Shown piece by piece: positions 1 through 5,649 of a stretch of 8,052 nucleotides of DNA. The notes beneath the pieces were generated by a model that saw nothing but the letters and a program-made list of their open reading frames with translations, had not been told where the DNA came from and made no database searches. Position numbers and translations under genes: made by a program. The stretch spans positions 1-8,052 of the forward strand of contig DNHA01000147.1 of assembly GCA_003486025.1 (NCBI GenBank), in the 5' to 3' direction. The first letter of the stretch is position 1. Every line of letters starts with the position of its first letter. The DNA is from Micrococcaceae bacterium (GTDB taxonomy: Bacteria > Actinomycetota > Actinomycetes > Actinomycetales > Micrococcaceae).

Positions 1-179
1 AGGTCGCCGAGGTCGCTGCGGAAGCCATGGTTACCGAGTCCACTGACGAAATCATCTTCGCCATGGTCCAGCGCGGCCACGGCATCGAGGGCTTGTTCCC
101 TATGAACGCCGAGTGGAAAACCAAGTACAACGCCTGGAAGGACGCCGGATCCCCGGATCTGGCCACCTGGGAGCTGTAA
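1..179 (+). CDS. C-terminal end of a probable RraA-family protein (HMG/CHA aldolase-like), partial
   Basis: The frame is open from base 3 to a TAA at 177-179 and gives the last 58 residues of a protein whose start lies outside the window. The tail reads VAEVAAEAMVTES, then EIIFAMVQRGHGIEGLFPMN, then EWKTKYNAW. A helical stretch followed by 'ragxxixGLfPxN...yxaW' is how I remember the end of RraA-like proteins, which include 4-hydroxy-4-methyl-2-oxoglutarate aldolase / oxaloacetate decarboxylases and so-called ribonuclease regulators. The catalytic part of the fold is not in the window, so this is a family guess from the tail alone. The codon pattern is strongly coding (GC-rich third positions). 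Its stop overlaps the next gene's start (TAATG), so it shares an operon with the GntR regulator, which suits a sugar-acid or aromatic-acid catabolic operon. The coding call is firm; the family is moderate. Confidence 0.6.
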   Translation, partial: VAEVAAEAMVTESTDEIIFAMVQRGHGIEGLFPMNAEWKTKYNAWKDAGSPDLATWEL

Positions 180-838
180 TGACCACCTCCAAGTCCGAGG
201 TCGCCTACGCGCTGGTCTCCGAACGCATCGTCAACGGGGCGTACTCCCCCGGATACCGACTCGTTCTGGGAACCATCGCCGAGGAACTGGGCTGCTCCGT
301 AGTCCCGGTCCGCGAGGCGATCCGGCGCTTGGAAGCCGAAGGTCTGGTGCACTTCACCCGCAACGTAGGTGCCACCGTGGCGCAGGTGGATTCAACTCTC
401 TACCTGCACACCATGCAGACCCTCGCGGTGATCGAACCCGCAGCCACCGCGCTGGCCGCGTCCGCCATGGACGAGGCTTGGCTGGCCAAAGCGCAGGATC
501 TCAATGATCAGATGCGCCGGTGCCTGGAAGCGTTTGATCCGGTGGCCTTCACCGAGTTGAACAACGAGTTCCACCAGCAGCTCTACAGCCAGTGCCCTAA
601 CCCGCACATCTTGGATCTGGTCCAGCGCGGTTGGCGCCGGCTCGCAGCAATGCGAGCCAGCTCATTTACCCACATCCCGCACCGTGCCAGGCAGTCGGTG
701 GAAGAACACCAGCATCTGCTGGAGCTCATCGGGGCGCATGCTTCTCCGAAAGAAATCGAAGAAGCCGCTCGCATCCACCGCACCAACACGCTGAACGCTT
801 ACCTGGCTCAGGCCAATATGGCTCCCAGCGCTATCTAG
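179..838 (+). CDS. GntR-family transcriptional regulator, FadR/FCD subfamily
   Basis: A 219-residue DNA-binding regulator. Residues 1-70 are the winged helix-turn-helix: 'ISERIVNGAYSPG'-type helix 1 (here VSERIVNGAYSPGYRL), then PVREAIRRLEAEGLV as the recognition helix and first strand of the wing. Residues 75-215 are the all-helical FCD ligand-binding domain. It keeps the usual metal-binding set as Asn128 (Asp in most members), His132, His177 and His200. These proteins typically sense small carboxylates and repress nearby catabolic genes. The start at 179 is chosen because GGGAG lies at 169-173, five bases upstream, and because the ATG overlaps the TAA of the preceding gene. A longer in-frame start at 113 would run into that gene and adds a non-homologous tail. 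Likely targets are its own operon and/or the aldehyde dehydrogenase gene 64 bp downstream. The ligand cannot be read from the sequence. Confidence 0.93.
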   Translation: MTTSKSEVAYALVSERIVNGAYSPGYRLVLGTIAEELGCSVVPVREAIRRLEAEGLVHFTRNVGATVAQVDSTLYLHTMQTLAVIEPAATALAASAMDEAWLAKAQDLNDQMRRCLEAFDPVAFTELNNEFHQQLYSQCPNPHILDLVQRGWRRLAAMRASSFTHIPHRARQSVEEHQHLLELIGAHASPKEIEEAARIHRTNTLNAYLAQANMAPSAI

Positions 839-865
839 AACCCATAATTTTTCATTATTTCAAGT

Positions 866-881
866 CTTTCATTGATGAAAG
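866..881. promoter_or_regulatory. Perfect 7-bp inverted repeat upstream of the aldehyde dehydrogenase gene
   Basis: CTTTCAT-TG-ATGAAAG is an exact inverted repeat (7-bp arms, 2-bp centre) ending 21 bases before the aldehyde dehydrogenase start and just before its AAAGGA ribosome site (889-894). It sits in a 64-bp gap (839-902) that is only about one third GC by my count, against clearly GC-rich genes on both sides. A -10-like CATAAT occurs at 843-848, with no good -35 partner. The repeat could be an operator, or an RNA hairpin close to the ribosome site. It does not match the TNGTNNNACNA pattern of FadR-type regulators. Confidence 0.5.
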
Positions 882-902
882 CAACGCGAAAGGAAAACAT
901 CC

Positions 903-2408
903 ATGAGCAACGTTCCAGAAAATCTCCCAACTCACCTGCAGCACTACATCGATGGAAAGTTCGTCGATTCCATCTCGGGCAAAACCTTCGATGTGCAGGA
1001 GCCGGTCAAGAACGAAAACTACGCCACCGTAGCTTCGGCTCAGCCAGAAGACGTTGACCTGGCAGTAGCCGCCGCCAACAAGGCCTTCAAGGAAGGTCCA
1101 TGGTCCAAGATGCTGCCGCGTGAGCGTTCCCGCGTGCTGCACAAAATTGCTGACATCGTCGAGTCCCGCGACGAAGAGCTGGCACTGCTGGAGTCCTTCG
1201 ACTCCGGTCTGCCAATCACCCAGGCCAAGGGCCAGGCCCGCCGCGCGGCTGAGAACTTCCGTTTCTTCGCTGATCTGATCGTCGCCCAGGTGGATAACAC
1301 CTTCCGCGTTCCAGGACGCCAGATGAACTACGTGAACCGCAAGCCAATTGGCACCGCGGCACTGATCACCCCATGGAACGTTCCGTTCATGCAGGAATCC
1401 TGGAAGCTGGCTCCGGCCATCGCTACCGGCAACTCGGTAGTGCTCAAGCCTGCCAGCTACACCCCGCTCTCGGCAGTGCTCTGGCCAGAGATCTTCCGCG
1501 AAGCTGGCCTGCCAGAAGGCGTCTTCAACCTGATCTTCGGTTCCGGTGGTGTAGCCGGCGATTACCTTGTCAAGCACCCGGATGTGCCACTGGTGTCCTT
1601 CACCGGTGACAGCTCCACCGGCGCTACCATCTCCACCGCAGCAGCCCCGCAGTTCAAGGGTCTGTCCCTGGAACTGGGCGGCAAGTCCCCGAAGATCTTC
1701 TTCGAGGACATCGCTGCCAAGGATGACGCCTTCTACGACAAGGCGCAGGAAGGATTCACGCTGTTCGCGCTGAACCAGGGCGAAGTCTGCACCTGCCCAT
1801 CGCGTGCGCTGATCCAGGAAAGCATCTATGACCGCTTCATGGGCGATGTGGTGGCCCGCACCAAGGCCATCAAGCAGGGACACCCGCTGGATACCGACAC
1901 CATGATGGGTGCCCAGGCATCCAACGACCAGCTGGAGAAGATCCTCTCCTACATGGACATCGGCAAGTCCGAGGGCGCCAAGGTACTGCTCGGCGGGGGA
2001 CGTGCGGATCTGGGCGGAGAGCTCTCCGGCGGCTACTACGTGCAGCCGACCATCTTCGAGGGCCACAACAAGATGCGCATCTTCCAGGAGGAGATCTTCG
2101 GGCCGGTGGTAGCGGTGACCAAGTTCAAGGACTACGACGACGCGATCTCCATCGCCAACGACACCCTGTACGGGTTGGGTTCGGGGGTGTGGAGCCGCAA
2201 TGGCAACGTGGCCTACCGTGCCGGCCGCGCCATCCAGGCCGGACGCGTGTGGGTCAACCAGTACCACGCCTACCCGGCGCACTCGGCCTTCGGCGGATAC
2301 AAGTCCTCGGGTATCGGCCGCGAGAACCACCTGATGATGCTGGACCACTACCAGCAGACCAAGAACCTGCTGGTTTCCTACTCGGAAGACAAGCTGGGCT
2401 TCTTCTAG
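903..2408 (+). CDS. NAD(P)+-dependent aldehyde dehydrogenase (acetaldehyde dehydrogenase ExaC/AldB/AcoD type in its C-terminal half)
   Basis: A full-length 501-residue soluble aldehyde dehydrogenase that oxidises an aldehyde to the acid with NAD(P)+. Visible active-site elements: TPWN with Asn159, LKPA with Lys182, the FTG loop at 233-235, general base Glu257 in ELGGKSP, catalytic Cys296 in NQGEVCTCPS, and EEIFGPV at 396-402. The C-terminal half (NQGEVCTCPSRAL, AIKQGHPLDTDTMMGAQAS, AYPAHSAFGGYKSSGIGRE, DHYQQTKNLLVSYS...GFF) is typical of acetaldehyde dehydrogenases such as ExaC and AldB. The N-terminal half (GLPITQAKGQ, RAAENFRFFAD, ITPWNVPFMQESWKLAPA) is closer to what I recall of HpaE-type semialdehyde dehydrogenases, so the substrate may not be acetaldehyde. 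The start at 903 is supported by AAAGGA at 889-894. The neighbouring AdhP and DUF779 genes support alcohol/aldehyde oxidation. The early part uses CCA for proline noticeably more than the neighbouring genes. Confidence 0.95.
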   Translation: MSNVPENLPTHLQHYIDGKFVDSISGKTFDVQEPVKNENYATVASAQPEDVDLAVAAANKAFKEGPWSKMLPRERSRVLHKIADIVESRDEELALLESFDSGLPITQAKGQARRAAENFRFFADLIVAQVDNTFRVPGRQMNYVNRKPIGTAALITPWNVPFMQESWKLAPAIATGNSVVLKPASYTPLSAVLWPEIFREAGLPEGVFNLIFGSGGVAGDYLVKHPDVPLVSFTGDSSTGATISTAAAPQFKGLSLELGGKSPKIFFEDIAAKDDAFYDKAQEGFTLFALNQGEVCTCPSRALIQESIYDRFMGDVVARTKAIKQGHPLDTDTMMGAQASNDQLEKILSYMDIGKSEGAKVLLGGGRADLGGELSGGYYVQPTIFEGHNKMRIFQEEIFGPVVAVTKFKDYDDAISIANDTLYGLGSGVWSRNGNVAYRAGRAIQAGRVWVNQYHAYPAHSAFGGYKSSGIGRENHLMMLDHYQQTKNLLVSYSEDKLGFF

Positions 2409-2557
2409 GAGCAGTAGCTGCCACGAGCAGCATGAGATGACAACAGACCTCGAAGGTGCGGGGCCAGCCGGGACAGCGTCCGGGGATCGATTGGCCTCAT
2501 CCCCCGCACGCCAGCCGGCACCCCGCACCTTCGAATGCCATGCAAAGGACAAAGTAC
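2409..2557. repeat. Structured 149-bp gap between the aldehyde and alcohol dehydrogenase genes, with a long nested inverted repeat
   Basis: There is no gene here, but three levels of dyad symmetry. A small stem GCTGC/GCAGC lies at 2417-2431, just after the aldehyde dehydrogenase stop. A perfect 14-bp inverted repeat TCGAAGGTGCGGGG (2450-2463) / CCCCGCACCTTCGA (2521-2534) encloses a second 5-bp arm GCCGG (2467-2471) / CCGGC (2515-2519). Inside that is a third arm GGGGAT (2482-2487) / ATCCCC (2499-2504). In RNA this would fold into one long hairpin of about 85 nt. It ends about ten bases before the AAAGGAC ribosome site (2544-2550) of the alcohol dehydrogenase. No U-tract follows, so it is not a classical intrinsic terminator. 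A processing/stability hairpin, a Rho-linked attenuator or a dispersed palindromic repeat are all possible. Confidence 0.7.
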
Positions 2558-3589
2558 ATGAGCAAGATGAAAGCTGCAATAGTCGAAGGCTTCGGCGAAG
2601 AGTTCCAGGTGAAGGACGCCGAGATCCCCGAGCCCGGCCCCGGCCAGGTGCTGGTGAAGCTGATCGCCTCGGGCGTCTGCCACACCGACCTGCACGCCGC
2701 CGAGGGCGATTGGCCGGTCAAGCCGAAGCTTCCGCTGATTCCCGGGCATGAAGGCGTGGGCATCGTGGAAAAGCTCGGCGAAGGAGTCACCGAGGTCGCG
2801 CTCGGGGACATGATCGGCAACGCGTGGCTGGCCAGCGCCTGCGGGCACTGCCAGTACTGCCGCACCGGCTGGGAGACGCTGTGCGAAGCCCAGTCCAATG
2901 GCGGATACTCCGTGGACGGTTCCTTCGGCCAGTACATGCTGGTGGATTCCCGCTATGCCGCGCACATCCCGGAGGGCTCGGATCCCCATGAAATCGCGCC
3001 GGTGCTGTGCGCGGGAGTGACTGTCTACAAGGGTCTGAAGATGACTGAGGTCAAGCCCGGCCAGTGGGTGGCTATTTCGGGTATCGGCGGACTGGGCCAT
3101 ATCGCGGTGCAGTACGCGGTGGCCATGGGCATGCGGGTGATCGCCATTGACGTGGCCGATGACAAGCTGGCGCTGGCCTCGAAGCATGGAGCGGAAATCA
3201 CCGTCAATGCCTTCGCCCAGGACCCGGCCGAGATCATCCAGCAGAAGGTTGGCGGAACGCACGGCGTGCTGGTTACGGCGGTGCATCCAAAGGCGTTCGG
3301 GCAAGCGATCGGCATGACCCGGCGCGGCGGAACGATCGTGTTCAACGGGCTGCCCGCCGGTGATTTCCCCGCACCCATTTTCGACATCGTGCTCAAGGGC
3401 CTGACCATCCGCGGATCGATCGTGGGAACACGGCAGGACATGATCGAGGCGCTGGAATTCTATGCGGCAGGGAAGATCAAGCCGACCTTCCATACCCGCC
3501 CGCTGGAAGACATCAACGCCGTATTCGACGAAATGCGCCATGGCAAGATCGATGGGCGCGTTGTCATCGACTACGCCGGCAGGGCGTAG
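2558..3589 (+). CDS. adhP: Zinc-dependent alcohol dehydrogenase, AdhP type
   Basis: A 343-residue medium-chain alcohol dehydrogenase that interconverts primary alcohols (ethanol-like) and aldehydes with NAD(H). Catalytic zinc ligands are Cys41 (in GVCHTDLH), His64 (in PGHEGVG) and Cys151 (in VLCAGVTVYKG). The structural zinc is held by Cys95, Cys98, Cys101 and Cys109. The Rossmann fold shows GIGGLG at 175-180 and Asp198 at the end of the second strand, which points to NAD rather than NADP. GDWPVKPKLPLIPGHEGVG is characteristic of AdhP. The length is normal for the family. The start at 2558 has AAAGGAC at 2544-2550; an in-frame ATG 34 codons earlier lies inside the intergenic inverted repeat and gives a tail unlike the family. 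The product is the substrate supplier for the aldehyde dehydrogenase upstream. The TAG stop is followed by a strong hairpin. Confidence 0.96.
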   Translation: MSKMKAAIVEGFGEEFQVKDAEIPEPGPGQVLVKLIASGVCHTDLHAAEGDWPVKPKLPLIPGHEGVGIVEKLGEGVTEVALGDMIGNAWLASACGHCQYCRTGWETLCEAQSNGGYSVDGSFGQYMLVDSRYAAHIPEGSDPHEIAPVLCAGVTVYKGLKMTEVKPGQWVAISGIGGLGHIAVQYAVAMGMRVIAIDVADDKLALASKHGAEITVNAFAQDPAEIIQQKVGGTHGVLVTAVHPKAFGQAIGMTRRGGTIVFNGLPAGDFPAPIFDIVLKGLTIRGSIVGTRQDMIEALEFYAAGKIKPTFHTRPLEDINAVFDEMRHGKIDGRVVIDYAGRA

Positions 3590-3609
3590 CCGGATCCGCA
3601 ACGGTTGAT

Positions 3610-3658
3610 GGCACGGTACCGGATGCGGCTTTTCGAAGCGGCATCCGGTACCGGTGTC
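3610..3658. terminator. Strong stem-loop with TTCG loop downstream of adhP
   Basis: A perfect 13-bp inverted repeat CGGTACCGGATGC (3614-3626) / GCATCCGGTACCG (3641-3653) continues inward, after one mismatch, with GCTT/AAGC... pairing (G-C then CTT/AAG) closed by a TTCG tetraloop at 3631-3634. Outside, GGCA (3610-3613) can pair with TGTC (3655-3658) across a one-base bulge with one G-U pair. It begins about 20 bases after the adhP stop. There is no T-run behind it, which is common for actinobacterial terminators. It may alternatively be an mRNA-stabilising 3' hairpin that sets different levels for adhP and the DUF779 gene. The remainder of the 168-bp gap (3590-3757) shows no gene; a -10-like GATAAA occurs near 3720, without a convincing -35. 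Confidence 0.6.
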
Positions 3659-3757
3659 CTGGCCGCCCTGGCCGAGCGATGGACGGTGCGGCCCAAAAAG
3701 AGGACACTGGCCACAACGAGATAAATCCGGACGTGGACAACGAGGCAGGAGCAGGAC

Positions 3758-4183
3758 ATGAGCACCGTAACCGAAACGCGCGCCGCAATCGAGGGCGAAG
3801 AGTTCTCGCGGGTGGCCTTCACCTCCGAAGCCCTGGACCTGCTGCGCAAGCTGTGGGGGATCCACGGCCCGCTGATGTTCCACCAGTCCGGAGGGTGCTG
3901 CGACGGGTCCTCGCCGATGTGCTACCCGGCCGGCGAGTTCCGCACCGGGGGATCGGACATCCGGCTCGGCGTGCTTTCCCTGGACGGCGCTGATGGCACC
4001 GCTCTGGGCGACATCGATTTCTGGATGTCCAAGGAGCAATTCGAATACTGGAAGCACACCAAGCTCACCGTGGACGTGGTCAACGGGCGGGGATCCGGTT
4101 TCTCCGTCGAAGCCCCGGAGGGCAAGCGCTTCTTGATCCGCAGCGAGATCATCGAGTTCCCGGCTGGCCCGAACCCCGACTAG
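3758..4183 (+). CDS. DUF779 family protein linked to aldehyde/alcohol dehydrogenases
   Basis: A 141-residue cytosolic protein of the DUF779 family, which is known mainly as a conserved neighbour of acetaldehyde dehydrogenase genes; I know of no settled biochemical role. The core motif FHQSGGCCDGSSPMCYPAGE spans residues 41-60, with Cys47, Cys48 and Cys55 suggesting a metal or redox-active thiol site. The second conserved block, FWMSKEQFEYWKHTKLTVDV followed by GRGSGFSVEAPEGKRFLIRS, fills the C-terminal half. No signal peptide or membrane segment is visible. The ribosome site AGGAG at 3747-3751 is six bases from the ATG. Context (aldehyde dehydrogenase, AdhP, then this gene) supports a role in maturation, metal supply or thiol handling for those enzymes, but that is inference. 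Family assignment is confident, function is not. Confidence 0.93.
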   Translation: MSTVTETRAAIEGEEFSRVAFTSEALDLLRKLWGIHGPLMFHQSGGCCDGSSPMCYPAGEFRTGGSDIRLGVLSLDGADGTALGDIDFWMSKEQFEYWKHTKLTVDVVNGRGSGFSVEAPEGKRFLIRSEIIEFPAGPNPD

Positions 4184-4192
4184 GCTTGGCCC

Positions 4193-4645
4193 ATGCGACT
4201 GTGGTCCCTGCACCCCTCATTGCTCGACGCCAAAGGGCTCGTTGCCTGCTGGCGTGAAACACTGCTGGCCCAGAAGGTGCTCGCAGGCCAGACCAAGGGC
4301 TATACCGGGCACCCGCAGCTTCTCCGGTTCAAGGCGCAGCCCGCCCCGCTGGTGCATATGGGCGGCTACCTGCAGGGCTTGTGGGACGAAGCGGCTGTCC
4401 GGGGCTATCGCTTCGACGCCGCGAAGATCCTGCATCCGGCAGCCGCCGCGCAGCTGGAAAAGATCCCGGTCACCCAGGGGCAGGTGCACTTCGAGCGCGA
4501 GCACCTGCTGCGCAAGCTCTCCGTCCGGGATCCCGCGCGCATCGCCCGCTTGGAACCGGCAGGGCAGGTGGCCCTGCATCCGCTGTTCGTGCAGGTCCCG
4601 GGGCCAGTGGAGGCCTGGGAGAAGGATGCGCTCGCCAGCGGATGA
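4193..4645 (+). CDS. Pyrimidine-dimer DNA glycosylase, T4 endonuclease V-like family
   Basis: A 150-residue protein beginning MRLWSLHPSLLDAKGLVACW, then RETLLAQKVL and TKGYTGHPQLLRFK; these are the hallmarks of the bacterial pyrimidine-dimer glycosylase / endonuclease V family (Pyr_excise). Such enzymes cut the glycosyl bond of UV-induced thymine dimers and nick the abasic site through a Schiff base with the N-terminal amine. Arg2 and Arg21-Glu22 match T4 Arg3 and Arg22-Glu23 without gaps, and Glu22 would be the catalytic acid/base. The start is fixed: the DUF779 stop (4181-4183) lies in the same frame four codons upstream, and no start codon lies between. Only a weak ribosome site is present (AGG near the stop), so translation probably depends on ribosomes ending the DUF779 gene. 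The link with alcohol oxidation is probably positional only. Confidence 0.88.
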   Translation: MRLWSLHPSLLDAKGLVACWRETLLAQKVLAGQTKGYTGHPQLLRFKAQPAPLVHMGGYLQGLWDEAAVRGYRFDAAKILHPAAAAQLEKIPVTQGQVHFEREHLLRKLSVRDPARIARLEPAGQVALHPLFVQVPGPVEAWEKDALASG

Positions 4646-4677
4646 GCTGCTGGCCCGGCAAAATCCTAGAGCAGCTC
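4644..4677. terminator. Shared hairpin between convergent genes, spanning both stop codons
   Basis: GAGCTGCT (4644-4651) and AGCAGCTC (4670-4677) form an exact 8-bp inverted repeat with an 18-base loop. The left arm starts inside the TGA of the glycosylase gene and the right arm overlaps the end of the diaminopimelate dehydrogenase gene, whose stop reads at 4666-4668 on the minus strand. A further GCG/CGC pairing is possible beyond a bulge. Because the genes converge with only 20 bp between them, one symmetric hairpin could end transcription both ways. The arms are short and no T-run is evident, so confidence is modest. Confidence 0.45.
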
Positions 4678-5649
4678 CGCGCGCAACTGTGCGGGGGACT
4701 TGGGCGAGAGCAGCCCCGGGGCCACATCGTAAACGGTCTGCGCACCGGTGATGCCGCGCTGGTTCATCCGGAAGGCGGCCCGGGCGTAAGCCACCAGCAC
4801 GCTGGAAGTGAATTCCGGGTTGGAGCCAAGGGCCAGCGAATACTCGATGACCTGTTTCTGGCTCTCGCTGGTGTTGCCCGAACGGATCACGAAACCGCCA
4901 TGCGGCATGTCCGAGTGCTCGGCGGCGAGGGTCTGCGCGTCGATGAAGTTCACGGTGGTGTCGTACTGGTCGAAGTAGTGTTCCATATTCACAATCAATT
5001 CGCGCACGGTGTTTTCATCCGCACCGTCTTCGAGAACAACGTAGCATTCGCGCTGGTGCTTCTCACGAGTGCTCAGTGTGGGGCGTAGTCCCGCACGTAC
5101 CTGCTCAATCGCTTCCGGGCTAGGGATGGTGTACTGCACGCCGCCGGCAACACCGGGCACGCGGCGTACCGCATCGGAGTGGCCTTGGCTCAGCCCGCGG
5201 CCCCAGAAGGTGTATGTTTCCCCGTCGGGAAGCAGCGCTTCACCGTAGACGCGGTTAATTGAGAACATGCCCGGGTCCCAACCTGCGGAGATTAGCGCGG
5301 TCTTGCCGGCCGCTTTCGCCGGTGCGTTGACCGTCTCATAATATTCCGGGATGCGCGCGTGGGTATCGAAGCTATCCACGGTGTTGAATAGGGCAGCCAT
5401 GCGGGGGCCTTGTTCGGGTAGGTCTGATTTTGAGCCACCGCAGAGGATCAGCACGTCGATATCGTCAACGTGGTCCCCCAGGACATCCACCGAGTAGCGT
5501 GGTGCAGGCTGAGCCAGCTGAAGGGTATCCGGATCGCGGCGGCTGTAGACGCCCACCAGTTCCATATCCGAATTTTTGGCAATTGCGGCTTGCACGCCGC
5601 GGCCTAGGTTTCCATATCCGGCAATACCGATGCGGATTTTTGAAGTCAT
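4666..5649 (-). CDS. ddh: meso-diaminopimelate D-dehydrogenase
   Basis: A 327-residue NADPH-dependent enzyme that converts L-tetrahydrodipicolinate to meso-diaminopimelate in one step: the dehydrogenase shortcut of lysine and cell-wall precursor synthesis. The N-terminal Rossmann motif is GYGNLG at 11-16. Conserved blocks follow: LILCGGSKSDLPEQGP (67-82), SAGWDPGMFSINRVY (121-135), FWGRGLSQGHSDAVRRVPG (148-166), VNFIDAQT (233-240), MPHGGFVI (248-255) and a C-terminal NPEFTSS...RAA block. These match my memory of the Corynebacterium glutamicum enzyme (320 residues) closely, almost throughout. The start at 5649 gives the family's usual MxxxIRxGIxGYGNLG beginning; AAAAGGA lies 11 bases upstream, which is a little far, and a GTG three codons earlier would be too close to it. 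Neither neighbour is a lysine gene, so it is an isolated single-gene unit. Confidence 0.95.
   Translation of the reverse strand: MTSKIRIGIAGYGNLGRGVQAAIAKNSDMELVGVYSRRDPDTLQLAQPAPRYSVDVLGDHVDDIDVLILCGGSKSDLPEQGPRMAALFNTVDSFDTHARIPEYYETVNAPAKAAGKTALISAGWDPGMFSINRVYGEALLPDGETYTFWGRGLSQGHSDAVRRVPGVAGGVQYTIPSPEAIEQVRAGLRPTLSTREKHQRECYVVLEDGADENTVRELIVNMEHYFDQYDTTVNFIDAQTLAAEHSDMPHGGFVIRSGNTSESQKQVIEYSLALGSNPEFTSSVLVAYARAAFRMNQRGITGAQTVYDVAPGLLSPKSPAQLRAELL

Noticed and set aside
113..178. A longer start for the first GntR gene at 113
   Set aside because: It would overlap the upstream coding sequence by 67 bases and adds a tail with no GntR similarity; the ATG at 179 has a ribosome site and the usual stop-start overlap.
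2456..2557. A longer start for adhP at 2456
   Set aside because: The additional 34 residues would be encoded by the intergenic inverted repeat and do not resemble the family N-terminus; the ATG at 2558 has a proper ribosome site.
855..2579. A 574-codon open frame antisense to the aldehyde dehydrogenase gene
   Set aside because: It mirrors the sense gene codon for codon, shows no recognisable domain, and such frames are common opposite GC-rich actinobacterial genes. The sense strand encodes an intact enzyme.
2405..4213. A 602-codon open frame antisense to adhP and the DUF779 gene
   Set aside because: It crosses two intact sense genes and two intergenic hairpins; the predicted protein is low-complexity shadow sequence without a family match that I can see.
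4381..5088. A 235-codon plus-strand open frame across the glycosylase end and ddh
   Set aside because: It overlaps two well-supported genes in other frames or on the other strand and bridges their terminator hairpin; no recognisable motif.
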